A stretch of DNA of 64,000 nt. Source: Micromonospora kangleipakensis. Lineage in GTDB: Bacteria; Actinomycetota; Actinomycetes; Mycobacteriales; Micromonosporaceae. Positions 50,954 through 58,905 of the stretch are shown here, one piece after another. Made by a program: the position numbers and the translations under genes. The first letter of the stretch is position 1, and each line of letters opens with the position of its first letter. The notes below the pieces were generated by a model that was not told the origin of the DNA, searched no databases, and saw only the letters and a list, made by a program, of their open reading frames with translations. The stretch is from the NCBI RefSeq assembly GCF_004217615.1, contig NZ_SHLD01000001.1, positions 6,262,001-6,326,000 of the forward strand, written 5' to 3'.

Positions 50954-51258
50954 GCGGGCCGCCGCACGTGGCGCTGCGCCCGCTCTGGCTCTGCCGGGCC
51001 TGCGCCGCCCCCTGGCCGTGCGCGACCGCCCGCCTCACGCTGCTCCGGGAGTACGCCGACGACCGGGTGACGCTGCTGGTCTACCTGGGCGGGATGCTGC
51101 ACGACGCGGCCGGCCAGCTACCCAGGCTGAGCCCGCACGACGGCCCGGAGCCGGGACAGCTCTTCGACCGCTTCCTCGGCTGGGCGGTCCCTCGCCGGTC
51201 GCCGCGCGGGGCTGTCCACGACCCGGGACTCGCCTACGATCGCACAAATGATCGATGA
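50950..51258 (+). CDS. Cassette protein 3, CxxC-containing ('flavin reductase'-labelled family)
   Basis: A 102-residue protein with a conserved Cys motif CRACAAPWPC (about 17-26) followed by LTLLREYADDRVTLLVYLGGML and a helix LFDRFLGWAVP. Related small proteins in Micromonospora are often labelled flavin reductase, but nothing in the sequence (no Rossmann or FMN motif) supports that activity. The GTG overlaps the stop of cassette protein 2 and its 3' end overlaps the DinB gene by 11 bases. Confidence 0.7.
   Translation: MSGPPHVALRPLWLCRACAAPWPCATARLTLLREYADDRVTLLVYLGGMLHDAAGQLPRLSPHDGPEPGQLFDRFLGWAVPRRSPRGAVHDPGLAYDRTNDR
51235..51240 (+). promoter_or_regulatory. -10 box (TACGAT) for the DinB gene
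   Basis: TACGAT ends 7 bases before the ATG at 51248 and lies within the end of the preceding gene; no Shine-Dalgarno sequence is present. Confidence 0.5.
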
Positions 51259-51754
51259 ACGGTTCGAGCTGCCGCCCACGGCGGACGAACGCACGCTGCT
51301 GGACACCTTCCTCGACTACCAGCGCCAGGCGCTGGTGCGGAAGTGCGCCGGGCTGACCGACGAGCAGCTTCGCCAGCGGGCGGTGCCGTCGTCCAACCTC
51401 TCCCTGCTCGGCCTGGTCCGGCACCTGGCCACGGTCGAGCGGTGGTACTTCCAGGCGGTGATCGACGGGAACTTCCCCGGCAGCCTGTTCACCCGCACCG
51501 ACGATCGGGACGAGGACTTCAACGACGTCGACCACGCCACCGGCGAGGAAACCTTCGCGATCTGGCGGGCTGAGGTCGAGGCGTCCCGGCGGATCGCCGC
51601 CGACCGTCCGCTGGAGGCTGTCGGCCAATCCTTCGACGCCGGCCGGGAGCACTCACTGCGCTGGGTGCTCAACCACATGATCGACGAGTACGCCCGGCAC
51701 CTCGGCCACGCCGACATCATCCGGGAGGCGATCGACGGCCAGACCGGCGAGTGA
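51248..51754 (+). CDS. DinB-family (DUF664) putative metalloenzyme
   Basis: A 168-residue four-helix bundle protein. Metal-ligand candidates are His in LVRHLATVERWYF (about 56-68) and the two His in MIDEYARHLGHADIIREA (about 141-158), the standard DinB/DUF664 spacing. In actinobacteria such proteins are often thiol-dependent (mycothiol or bacillithiol) transferases. Its start overlaps cassette gene 3, but a separate promoter box precedes it, so it can be expressed alone. Confidence 0.9.
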   Translation: MIDERFELPPTADERTLLDTFLDYQRQALVRKCAGLTDEQLRQRAVPSSNLSLLGLVRHLATVERWYFQAVIDGNFPGSLFTRTDDRDEDFNDVDHATGEETFAIWRAEVEASRRIAADRPLEAVGQSFDAGREHSLRWVLNHMIDEYARHLGHADIIREAIDGQTGE

Positions 51755-51889
51755 GGCGCTGATTCATCCACGTCATCAGCTTCATAGCGCACGAGCAGGC
51801 ATCTTCTCGCCGGCGGTCGGCGGCGAAAGCGCGGCGGCCGGTTTCGGTGCAACGCATCCAAGCCGGGGTCGGTGGCCGAAGATATGGTC

Positions 51890-52789
51890 ATGCGGATCCT
51901 CATGGCCGGTTCGTCCGGCTTCCTCGGCACCCGGCTGGTCGACCGGCTCACCTCGGACGGGCACCAGGTCACCCGACTGGTCCGACGGCCGGCGCGGACC
52001 CCCGACGAGCGGCAGTGGACCCCGTCCGCCGCGCAGCTCGACCCGGCGGTGGTCGCCGAGGCCGACGCGGTGGTCAACCTGGCCGGCGCCGGGGTCGGCG
52101 ACAAGCGTTGGAGCGACGACTACAAGAAGCTGATCCGGTCCAGCCGGGTGGACACCACCACCACGCTGGCCATCACCATCGCCGGGCTGCCCGCCGCGGA
52201 CCGGCCCTCGGTACTGCTCAACTCCTCCGCCATCGGCTGGTACGGCGACACCGGCGACCGGACGGTCGAGGAGGACGCCCCGGCGGGCGAGGGCTTCCTC
52301 GCCGACGTCTCCCGGGTCTGGGAGGCCGCCACCCGGCCGGCCGAGGACGCCGGGGTACGCGTGGTGCGGCTGCGCACCGGGCTGCCGCTGCACCGCGACG
52401 GCGGGATGCTCCAGCCGCAGCTGCGCCCGATCAAGCTGGGCCTCGGCGGGCGGCTGGGCAGCGGTCGGCAGTGGTGGTCCTGGATCTCGCTGCGCGACTG
52501 GCTGGACGCGGCGGCGTTCCTGCTGGACGGGGACTACATCGCCGGCCCGGTCAACGGGGTCGGCCCGGACCCGGCCACCAACGCCGACTTCACCCGGGAG
52601 CTGGCCCGCCAGCTGCACCGCCCGGCGATCATCCCGGTCCCCGCGCTGGCCCTGAAGGTGGCCCTCGGCGGCTTCGCCCAGGACATCCTCACCAGCACCC
52701 GCGTCCTCCCCGGCGTCCTCACCAAGGCCGGCTTCAAGTACCGCCACCCGGACCTCCGCTCCGCCCTGCACGCCGCGTTGACGGAGTGA
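51890..52789 (+). CDS. TIGR01777-family epimerase (YfcH/SulA-like)
   Basis: A 299-residue extended-SDR protein with the nucleotide motif MAGSSGFLGTRLVDRL (about 5-20), LVRRPAR, NLAGAGVGDKRWSDDYK (about 64-80) and LNSSAIGWYGDTGDR (about 111-125), the signature of the TIGR01777 group. ATG 51890 fits the family start MRILMAGSSG; ATG 51884 and GTG 51872 are alternatives. Mycobacterium has the same gene between sucB/dlaT and lipB, as here. Substrate unknown. Confidence 0.92.
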   Translation: MRILMAGSSGFLGTRLVDRLTSDGHQVTRLVRRPARTPDERQWTPSAAQLDPAVVAEADAVVNLAGAGVGDKRWSDDYKKLIRSSRVDTTTTLAITIAGLPAADRPSVLLNSSAIGWYGDTGDRTVEEDAPAGEGFLADVSRVWEAATRPAEDAGVRVVRLRTGLPLHRDGGMLQPQLRPIKLGLGGRLGSGRQWWSWISLRDWLDAAAFLLDGDYIAGPVNGVGPDPATNADFTRELARQLHRPAIIPVPALALKVALGGFAQDILTSTRVLPGVLTKAGFKYRHPDLRSALHAALTE

Positions 52790-52803
52790 GCGCACAGCCG
52801 GAA

Positions 52804-54015
52804 TCAGCAGCCGATGACCCAGTAGCTGGGGCCGGTCTGCTTGAGGGTGCTGGTGTAGAAGGTGTTGTACAGGCCCATGTTCTGGTTGCTGCCGAGGGCG
52901 TAGGCGTAGCCGCCGGACTGGTAGGCGCGGCCGGCGGTCACGTGCGCGTAGTTGCTGGCGGTGACGCAGACCGGGGAGGCCGTCGGCGTCGGGGACGCCG
53001 TCGGGCTGGGGCTGGCGGTCGCGGTCGGGGTCGGCGTGACCCCGCCGTTCAGGCCGAAGAAGAGCGCGTCCCGGTACGTCGAGCAGATGGTGTCCAGGAA
53101 GTACGACGCGGCGGTGCCGCACTGGTCGGTCGCCGAGCCCGGGTCGACCGGGGTGCCGTGCCCCATCCCGGAGACCCGGTAGAGGCGGACCGCGTCGTTG
53201 CCGTACACCTCCAGGCTGGTGCCGGCGGGCAGCGAGGCCGTGCTGGTCGGGGTCTGCGAGACGCCGAGCACGTTGGTCCACTGGTCGCGCGACTCGGTGG
53301 CGTTCAGCGGCACGACGGTGGTGTCGGAGGTGCCGTGCCAGATGGCGACCCGGGGACGCCGGCCGGTGTAGCCGGAGTGCGCGTTGCGGACCAGGTCGCC
53401 CCAGGCCGCCGGGGTCTTGTCCACCCCGCTGTACTGGCAGGTGCTGGTCGACGCCGGCGGCGAGCAGCGGTAGGGCAGCCCGGCGATGACCGAGCCGGCG
53501 GCGAAGACGTCGGGGTAGGTGGCGAGCATGACCGAGGTCATCGCGCCGCCCGCGGAGAGTCCGCTGATGTGGATCCGGTTGCCGTCCAGGCCGTAGTTGG
53601 ACTTCGCGTAGTCGACCATCTGCCTGATCGACAGCGCCTCGCCCTGGCCTCGGTTGATGTCCCCCTCGGTGAACCAGTTGAAGCAGCTCAGCGACTGGTT
53701 GGCCGACGACTGCTGGGGCACGATCAGGGCGAACTTCCACAGGTCGGCGTACTTCTGCCAGCCGGAGTTGGCGAAGTAGCCGGCGGCGTTCTGGGTGCAG
53801 CCGTGCAGCAGCACCACGGCCGGCGCGTTGGCCGGCAGGCCGTCCGGGCGGTAGGCGTACATGCTCAGGTTGCCGGGGTTGGAGCCGAAGCCGGTCACCT
53901 GGGTGAGGGTGGCGGCCTGGGCGGGGACGGCGGCGGCGAGCGCGGCGGCCGCGGCCAGCACGACCGCGGTGGCCGCCCCGGCGAGCCGGGTGCGGAGGGA
54001 TGAGGAGCGGCGCAC
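52804..54015 (-). CDS. Secreted PHB-depolymerase-family esterase
   Basis: A 403-residue extracellular esterase. A long signal peptide ends with AAVPAQA (about 36). The alpha/beta-hydrolase domain has LLHGCTQNAAGYF (oxyanion region), the nucleophile Ser in HISGLSAGGAMTS and IWHGTSDTTVVP (Asp), with SGMGHGTPVDP as the His. A Thr/Pro/Ser linker (about 338-358) leads to a 50-residue C-terminal module (VCVTASNYAHVTAGRAY ... YWVIGC) with two Cys, which resembles substrate-binding modules. GTG 54015 follows AGGAGG by 6 bases. It may act on polyesters, acetyl-xylan or feruloyl esters. Confidence 0.9.
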   Translation of the reverse strand: MRRSSSLRTRLAGAATAVVLAAAAALAAAVPAQAATLTQVTGFGSNPGNLSMYAYRPDGLPANAPAVVLLHGCTQNAAGYFANSGWQKYADLWKFALIVPQQSSANQSLSCFNWFTEGDINRGQGEALSIRQMVDYAKSNYGLDGNRIHISGLSAGGAMTSVMLATYPDVFAAGSVIAGLPYRCSPPASTSTCQYSGVDKTPAAWGDLVRNAHSGYTGRRPRVAIWHGTSDTTVVPLNATESRDQWTNVLGVSQTPTSTASLPAGTSLEVYGNDAVRLYRVSGMGHGTPVDPGSATDQCGTAASYFLDTICSTYRDALFFGLNGGVTPTPTATASPSPTASPTPTASPVCVTASNYAHVTAGRAYQSGGYAYALGSNQNMGLYNTFYTSTLKQTGPSYWVIGC

Positions 54016-54194
54016 GGCGACCTCCTGGTGGCGGATTGTGAACTGAGTCACCCCCGAGTTGCCGAGACGTTACGTCGGTGTTTCACCTCGCCGACATGGC
54101 CGAGGCAACCACATTTGTCGATGCCGGGATATGGCCGGAGCAGACGTGGCGAAGTGAGGTTTCGTGTCTGACCGGTGGGTCCGGGTCAGGTTGG

Positions 54195-54200
54195 TAACGT
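54195..54200 (+). promoter_or_regulatory. -10 box (TAACGT), likely leaderless transcript
   Basis: TAACGT ends 7 bases before the GTG at 54208, with no Shine-Dalgarno sequence. Confidence 0.5.
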
Positions 54201-54207
54201 CCGCTGC

Positions 54208-56031
54208 GTGCCGATCTCCCCGTCCCTGGCCACGGACCCGTCGCCCGGCTCCGTGCCCGTCACCCGGGACCGCCGCGCCGACCTGATCGTGGCGCTGGCC
54301 GCGCTGGCCCTGGCGTTCTGGGTGACCAGCGGCATGTGGCGCGACCCGAGCACCCGGGCGATCACCGTCAACTCCAGCGACCAGGCGCTCTTCGAGTGGC
54401 TGCTGGCCTTCGGCGGGCACTCGCTCACTCACGGGGAGAACCCGCTCTTCACCCACCTGATCAACGTCCCGGACGGGGTGAACCTCGCGGTCAACACCTC
54501 GATCACCGTGTACGCGTGGGTCTTCGCGCCGCTGACGTACCTGATCGGGCCGCCCGCGACCTTCCTGGTGATCCTCACCCTCAACCTGGCCGCCACCGCG
54601 CTGGCCTGGTACTGGCTGCTCAGCCGGCACCTGGTGCGCAGCCGGCTGGCCGCCGCGGTCGGCGGGCTCTTCATCGGCTACTGCCCGGCCATGGTGTCGC
54701 ACGCCAACGCCCATCTGAACTGGACCGCCGGCTGGCTGGTGCCGCTGCTGATCTGGGGCGTGTTCGCGCTGCGCCGTCCCGGCAACGCGGTCCGCGGCGG
54801 GGTGCTGCTCGGTGTGCTGGTGGCGGTCGCCTTCTCGATCGCCGCCGAGGGGCTCTTCTTCACCGCCCTCGCGCTCGCCTCGTTCCTCGCCGTCTGGGCG
54901 GCGCAGCCGTCCCGCCGGGCCGAGGTGCGCGCCGCGCTGCCGCACTTCCTGCGCGGGCTCGGGGTCACCGCGCTGGTCGCCGGGGTGCTGCTGGCGTACC
55001 CGCTCTGGCTGCACTTCGCCGGGCCGCAGCGCTTCCACGGCACCGGCTTCGACCCGCTCATCCACGCCGAGGACATCGCCGCGTACGGGTCGTACCCGCG
55101 CCGGTCGCTGGCCGGGTGGGCCGGGCTGGGCACCTCGCTGGCGCCCAACCCGACCGAGGAGAACTCGTTCTTCGGCATCCCGCTGCTGCTGCTCGCCGTC
55201 GCCTGCTTCGTCCTGCTCCGGCGGCGCGCCGACCGGGCGTTCCGGGCCACCCTCTGGGCGCTGGCCGTCACCGCGATCGTCTTCGCGGTGCTCTCCTGGG
55301 GGCCGACGGCCAAGTGGAACGGCCGGCGCACCGACCAGCTGCTGCCGTTCGGGGTGCTGGACAACCTGCCGGTGGTCAACGCGGCGCTGCCCTCCCGGCT
55401 GGCGCTGGTCGTGGCGCCGGTGATCGGGCTGCTGCTGGCGTACACCGTCGACCGGCTGCGCGCCGCGCCGCCCCGGCACCGCTCCACCGAGCTGGCCTGG
55501 GCGATCGGCTTCGCCGCCGCGCTGCTGCCGCTGCTGCCCACCCCGCTGCTGACCAGCGTGCGCGAGCCGATCCCGGCGTTCATCACCGCCGGCACCTGGA
55601 AGCAGCACGTCTCCCCCGGCGGGGTGCTGACCCCGCTGCCGCTGACCGTCGACGTGACGCCGGACGGCCAGCGCTGGCAGGCGTACGCGCTGGCCCACCG
55701 GCAGGGTGAGTTCCGCATCCCGGCCGGCTTCTTCCTCGGCCCCGGCGGCCCGGACGGCCGCGGCCGGATCGGGCCGGTGCCGCGCACCTTCGACTCGCTG
55801 ATGGACCAGGCCGGGCGGACCGGCCTCGTCCCGATCATCACCGACGGCAGCATCAGGGAGTCCCTGGCCGACCTGCGCTACTGGCACGTCGAGGTGGTGG
55901 TGCTGCCCGACCGGGTGCACGGCGCGAAGTACGACATCGACGAGGAGGCCCTCCGCCGCACCGCCACCGCCCTGCTGGGCCCCCCGCAGCGCGTCGACGA
56001 CGTCTGGCTCTGGAAGGTCCCGCCGGCCTGA
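54208..56031 (+). CDS. Polytopic membrane protein (GT-C glycosyltransferase-like)
   Basis: A 607-residue protein with about ten to twelve hydrophobic segments and a soluble C-terminal part (about 470-607). The loop after the first helix contains NSSDQALFEWLLAFG and HGENPLFTHLIN, a place where GT-C enzymes carry an acidic catalytic residue. This suggests a lipid-linked sugar transferase, but no family can be named with confidence. It follows a leaderless promoter and ends 52 bases before lipB. Confidence 0.7.
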   Translation: MPISPSLATDPSPGSVPVTRDRRADLIVALAALALAFWVTSGMWRDPSTRAITVNSSDQALFEWLLAFGGHSLTHGENPLFTHLINVPDGVNLAVNTSITVYAWVFAPLTYLIGPPATFLVILTLNLAATALAWYWLLSRHLVRSRLAAAVGGLFIGYCPAMVSHANAHLNWTAGWLVPLLIWGVFALRRPGNAVRGGVLLGVLVAVAFSIAAEGLFFTALALASFLAVWAAQPSRRAEVRAALPHFLRGLGVTALVAGVLLAYPLWLHFAGPQRFHGTGFDPLIHAEDIAAYGSYPRRSLAGWAGLGTSLAPNPTEENSFFGIPLLLLAVACFVLLRRRADRAFRATLWALAVTAIVFAVLSWGPTAKWNGRRTDQLLPFGVLDNLPVVNAALPSRLALVVAPVIGLLLAYTVDRLRAAPPRHRSTELAWAIGFAAALLPLLPTPLLTSVREPIPAFITAGTWKQHVSPGGVLTPLPLTVDVTPDGQRWQAYALAHRQGEFRIPAGFFLGPGGPDGRGRIGPVPRTFDSLMDQAGRTGLVPIITDGSIRESLADLRYWHVEVVVLPDRVHGAKYDIDEEALRRTATALLGPPQRVDDVWLWKVPPA

Positions 56032-56071
56032 CGCGACGAGGCTCACGCAGCCCGCCGGCGGTCGGCGGGGC

Positions 56072-56077
56072 TAGGGT
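56072..56077 (+). promoter_or_regulatory. -10 box (TAGGGT) of lipB, likely leaderless
   Basis: TAGGGT ends 6 bases before the GTG at 56084, with no Shine-Dalgarno sequence. Confidence 0.55.
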
Positions 56078-56083
56078 GGACGG

Positions 56084-56731
56084 GTGAGCGTGACGACTTC
56101 CGGTGTGACCGCTGTTCGGGCCGGGCTCCTCGACTACCAGGCCGCCTGGGACGAGCAGCGCCGGCTGCACGAGGCCGTGGTGGCCGGCGAGCAGGGCGAC
56201 ACCGTACTGCTGCTGGAGCACCCCAGCGTCTACACCGCCGGCAAGCGGACCGAGCCGTGGGACCGCCCGATGGACGGCACCCCGGTGGTCGACGTGGACC
56301 GCGGCGGCAAGATCACCTGGCACGGGCCGGGGCAGCTCGTCGGCTACCCGATCGTCAAGCTGCCCGACCCGGTGGACGTGGTCGCCTACGTGCGCCGCAC
56401 CGAGCAGCTGCTGATCGACGTCTGCGCCGAGTTCGGGCTGACCGCCGGCCGGGTCGAGGGGCGCAGCGGCGTCTGGGTGCCGGAGGACGACCGCGGCCCG
56501 GCCCGCAAGGTCGCCGCCATCGGCATCCGGGTGGCCCGCGGGGTCACCCAGCACGGCTTCTCGATCAACTGCGACTGCGACCTGTCGTACTACGACCGGA
56601 TCGTCCCGTGCGGCATCCGGGACGCGGGCACCACCTCGCTCACCGCCGAGCTGGGCCGCCCGGTCACCGTCGCCGACGTGCTCCCGGTCGTCGAGCGCCA
56701 CCTGCCCACCCTCGTCACGCTCGAAGGCTGA
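56084..56731 (+). CDS. lipB: Octanoyltransferase LipB
   Basis: A 215-residue enzyme that moves the octanoyl group from acyl carrier protein to lipoyl domains. [18 protein letters not shown] (about 44-61), [21 protein letters not shown] (active-site region), the catalytic Lys in [19 protein letters not shown] (about 141-159) and the catalytic Cys in [14 protein letters not shown] (about 173-186) are all present. lipA follows after two other genes. Targets in the window are SucB and, through the H-protein, the GcvT reaction. Confidence 0.97.
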   Translation: MSVTTSGVTAVRAGLLDYQAAWDEQRRLHEAVVAGEQGDTVLLLEHPSVYTAGKRTEPWDRPMDGTPVVDVDRGGKITWHGPGQLVGYPIVKLPDPVDVVAYVRRTEQLLIDVCAEFGLTAGRVEGRSGVWVPEDDRGPARKVAAIGIRVARGVTQHGFSINCDCDLSYYDRIVPCGIRDAGTTSLTAELGRPVTVADVLPVVERHLPTLVTLEG

Positions 56732-56735
56732 CCGG

Positions 56736-57128
56736 GTGCGCATCGATCTGGTCACCCTCGTCGTCGCCGACTACGACTCGGCCATCGACTTCTTCACCGA
56801 GGTGCTCGGCTTCGAGCTGGTCGAGGACAAGCCGTCGCTGACCAACGACGGGCGGCCGAAGCGCTGGGTGGTGGTCCGCCCGCCGGGCGGCGGGACGGGG
56901 CTGCTGCTGGCCCGCGCCGACGGCGAGCGGCAGGAGGCGGCGGTCGGCGACCAGACGGCCGGCCGGGTCGGCTTCTTCCTCCGGGTCGACGACTTCGAGG
57001 CCACCTACCGTCGGATGCGGGAGGCGAACGTCGAGTTCGTGAAGCCCCCGCGCACCGAGCCGTACGGCCGAGTGGCGGTCTTCCGCGACCTCACCGGCAA
57101 CCCCTGGGACCTCCTCGGCCCCGCCTGA
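56736..57128 (+). CDS. Glyoxalase/bleomycin-resistance (VOC) protein
   Basis: A 130-residue VOC-fold protein with two beta-alpha-beta-beta-beta units: MRIDLVTLVVADYDSAIDFF and GFFLRVDDFEATYRRM, ending FRDLTGNPWDLLGP. A His, common as a first metal ligand, is absent from the first strand. GTG 56736 is 4 bases after the lipB stop, so the two genes form an operon. The function is unknown; members include dioxygenases, isomerases and resistance proteins. Confidence 0.87.
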   Translation: MRIDLVTLVVADYDSAIDFFTEVLGFELVEDKPSLTNDGRPKRWVVVRPPGGGTGLLLARADGERQEAAVGDQTAGRVGFFLRVDDFEATYRRMREANVEFVKPPRTEPYGRVAVFRDLTGNPWDLLGPA

Positions 57129-57171
57129 CGGCGCGGCGGCCCGCCCGGGTGCGGGCGGACCGCCGGCCGGG

Positions 57172-58458
57172 TCACGGCGTCAGCCGGTGCAGGTCGCGGG
57201 GGAAGGCGGTGACCTCGCGGACGTTGGCCGCGCCGGTGAGGCGGGCGACGAAGCGTTCCAGGCCGATGGCGAAGCCGCCGTGCGGCGGCATGCCGTGCCG
57301 GAAGGCGTCCACGTAGCCGGCGTACGGCTCGACCGGCTCGCCGCGCGCGGCGAGGGCGGCGAGGTAGTCGTCGTACCGGTGCAGCCGCTGCCCGCCGGTG
57401 ACCAGCTCCAGGCCGCGGAAGAGCAGGTCGAACCCGTTGGAGTACGCCGGCCGAGCCGGGTCCGGGTGGGTGTAGAAGGGCCGCTTCGCCATCGGGTACC
57501 CGGTGACGAAGAGGAACTCGGAGCCGTGCTCCCGCCGGGCCCACTCCCCCAGCGCCCGCTCGTGGGCCGGGGCGAGGTCCGGCTCGTCGGCCGGCGCCCC
57601 GGCGATCTTCAGCGCCTCGGTGAAGTGCACGGCGGGGATCTCGGCCGGCACCTCCGGCGCCTCGATCCCCAGCGTGGCCAGCGCGCCGCCGGCCCGCTCG
57701 GTCACCGCGCCGAGCATCCCGGCGAGGGTGTGCCGGAGCACCCGCATCACGTCCCGATGGTCGGCGACGAAGCCCAGCTCGGCGTCGAGCGAGGTGTACT
57801 GGGCCAGGTGGCGGACGGTGTCGTGCGGCTCGGCCCGGAACACCGGCCCGACCTCGTAGACCCGCTCGAAGACGCCGACCATGAGCTGCTTGTAGAACTG
57901 CGGCGACTGGGCCAGGTACGCGGGCCGGCCGAACCAGTCCAGCGCGAAGACGTTCGCCCCGCTCTCGGTGGACGAGGCCACCACCTTCGGGGTGTGGATC
58001 TCGACGAAGTCGCGGGCGTCCAGGGCCGCCCGGAAGCCGGCCACCGCCGCCGCCGAGATCCGCAGCGCCGCCGACCTGGACGGGTGCCGCAGCGCGGTCG
58101 GGGCGTTGTCGAGCTGGGTGGGCAGGGTGGCGGTGAGCGCCGGCCGGTACAGGTCGAACGGGGGCGGCACGGCGGGCGGGCTGAGCGGTCGTACCGCCGG
58201 GTCGGTCAGCTCGACCCCGGCGGGCGCGGTGTCGTTCGCGACCACCGTGCCGGTGACCTCGACGACGGTTTCCTCGGTGAGCTGCTCGAGCTCGGCGCGG
58301 ACGGCCGGGTCGGTGACGACCACCTGGGCCAGCCCGGCGGCGTCCCGGACGATCAGGAAGGCCACCGACTTGAGCAGCCGGCGGCGGTGCACCCAGCCGG
58401 CGATCCGCACGGTCTCGCCGACATGGGTGGTGAGCTGGGTGGAAAGGATGCGTTGCAC
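57172..58458 (-). CDS. aspS: Aspartyl-tRNA synthetase, short archaeal-type (AspRS2)
   Basis: A 428-residue class II synthetase. The N-terminal OB-fold reads ETVRIAGWVHRRRLLKSVAF (about 15-34). The catalytic core has motif 1 around FRAALDARDFVEIHTPKVV, motif 2 in FRAEPHDTVRHLAQYTSLDAE (about 205-225) and motif 3 in GGFAIGLERFVARLTG (about 398-413). The length and absence of the bacterial GAD insertion place it with archaeal/eukaryal or non-discriminating AspRS, and not with the standard bacterial one of about 590 residues. GTG 58458 has GAGGAG 9 bases upstream. A T-box leader controls it. Confidence 0.9.
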   Translation of the reverse strand: MQRILSTQLTTHVGETVRIAGWVHRRRLLKSVAFLIVRDAAGLAQVVVTDPAVRAELEQLTEETVVEVTGTVVANDTAPAGVELTDPAVRPLSPPAVPPPFDLYRPALTATLPTQLDNAPTALRHPSRSAALRISAAAVAGFRAALDARDFVEIHTPKVVASSTESGANVFALDWFGRPAYLAQSPQFYKQLMVGVFERVYEVGPVFRAEPHDTVRHLAQYTSLDAELGFVADHRDVMRVLRHTLAGMLGAVTERAGGALATLGIEAPEVPAEIPAVHFTEALKIAGAPADEPDLAPAHERALGEWARREHGSEFLFVTGYPMAKRPFYTHPDPARPAYSNGFDLLFRGLELVTGGQRLHRYDDYLAALAARGEPVEPYAGYVDAFRHGMPPHGGFAIGLERFVARLTGAANVREVTAFPRDLHRLTP

Positions 58459-58768
58459 GGTGGGCTGCTCCTCGGTCGATCGCAACGCCTTCGCCGCCCT
58501 CGGGCGGCGAAGCATCGCCTCAGCCCCGGGAGGTGTGGGCGAGCGGGAACCTCGCGGTGCCACCACACCTTCGCCCCCGCCTGGGCGGGAGCCTCGTTCG
58601 TCGCCTGATGACCGGGGCCAGCCGGGCGGGCTCTACTGGGCGCGCGGGCGCGCCGTTCTTCCCGCAGCTCGGGAGGGTCTTCGCGCCCCGGCGCCAGACC
58701 GCCTTCCAGCAACCGGCGGCTCTCTGCGCTGGCGGGTCGGTGCGTTACTCGGCTCCGTCACAGCTTTG
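58459..58768 (-). promoter_or_regulatory. T-box riboswitch leader of aspS (Asp specifier)
   Basis: A canonical T-box leader of about 310 bases. Antiterminator, read on the minus strand: helix A1 GGTGTGG/CCACACC (58563-58569 with 58532-58538), the 7-base bulge TGGCACC (58556-58562, consensus UGGNACC) and helix A2 GCGAG/CTCGC (58551-58555 with 58539-58543). Stem I motifs AGAGAG (58720-58725) and GCTGGAAG (58703-58710) are in order. In the specifier region GAAGACC the codon GAC (Asp) is at 58677-58679. A 10-bp hairpin (58489-58512) follows. A TAGCCT box at 58775-58780 is the likely -10. Confidence 0.9.
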
Positions 58769-58892
58769 CCGGGCAGGCTAGCACCGGACCGGGCGGGTGT
58801 GACGACGATTTTTCGGCCCTCGGTGTCCGGTGTCACAACATCTGCGGCGTGACGGCGGTCGCCCGACGTTCATCGACGGCCGCCGTCGGGCG

Positions 58893-58898
58893 TAGGCT
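58893..58898 (+). promoter_or_regulatory. -10 box (TAGGCT) of lipA, likely leaderless
   Basis: TAGGCT ends 7 bases before the GTG at 58906, with no Shine-Dalgarno sequence. Confidence 0.55.
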
Positions 58899-58905
58899 CG
58901 TTTTT

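Noticed and set aside
50950..51258. Flavin reductase activity for cassette protein 3
   Set aside because: The name is a database habit for this small family; at 102 residues it has no flavin-binding domain or NAD(P)H motif.
58489..58512. The hairpin in the aspS leader as a proven intrinsic terminator
   Set aside because: It has a good 10-bp stem but no T tract, and its arms do not overlap the antiterminator, so it may be unrelated to the switch.
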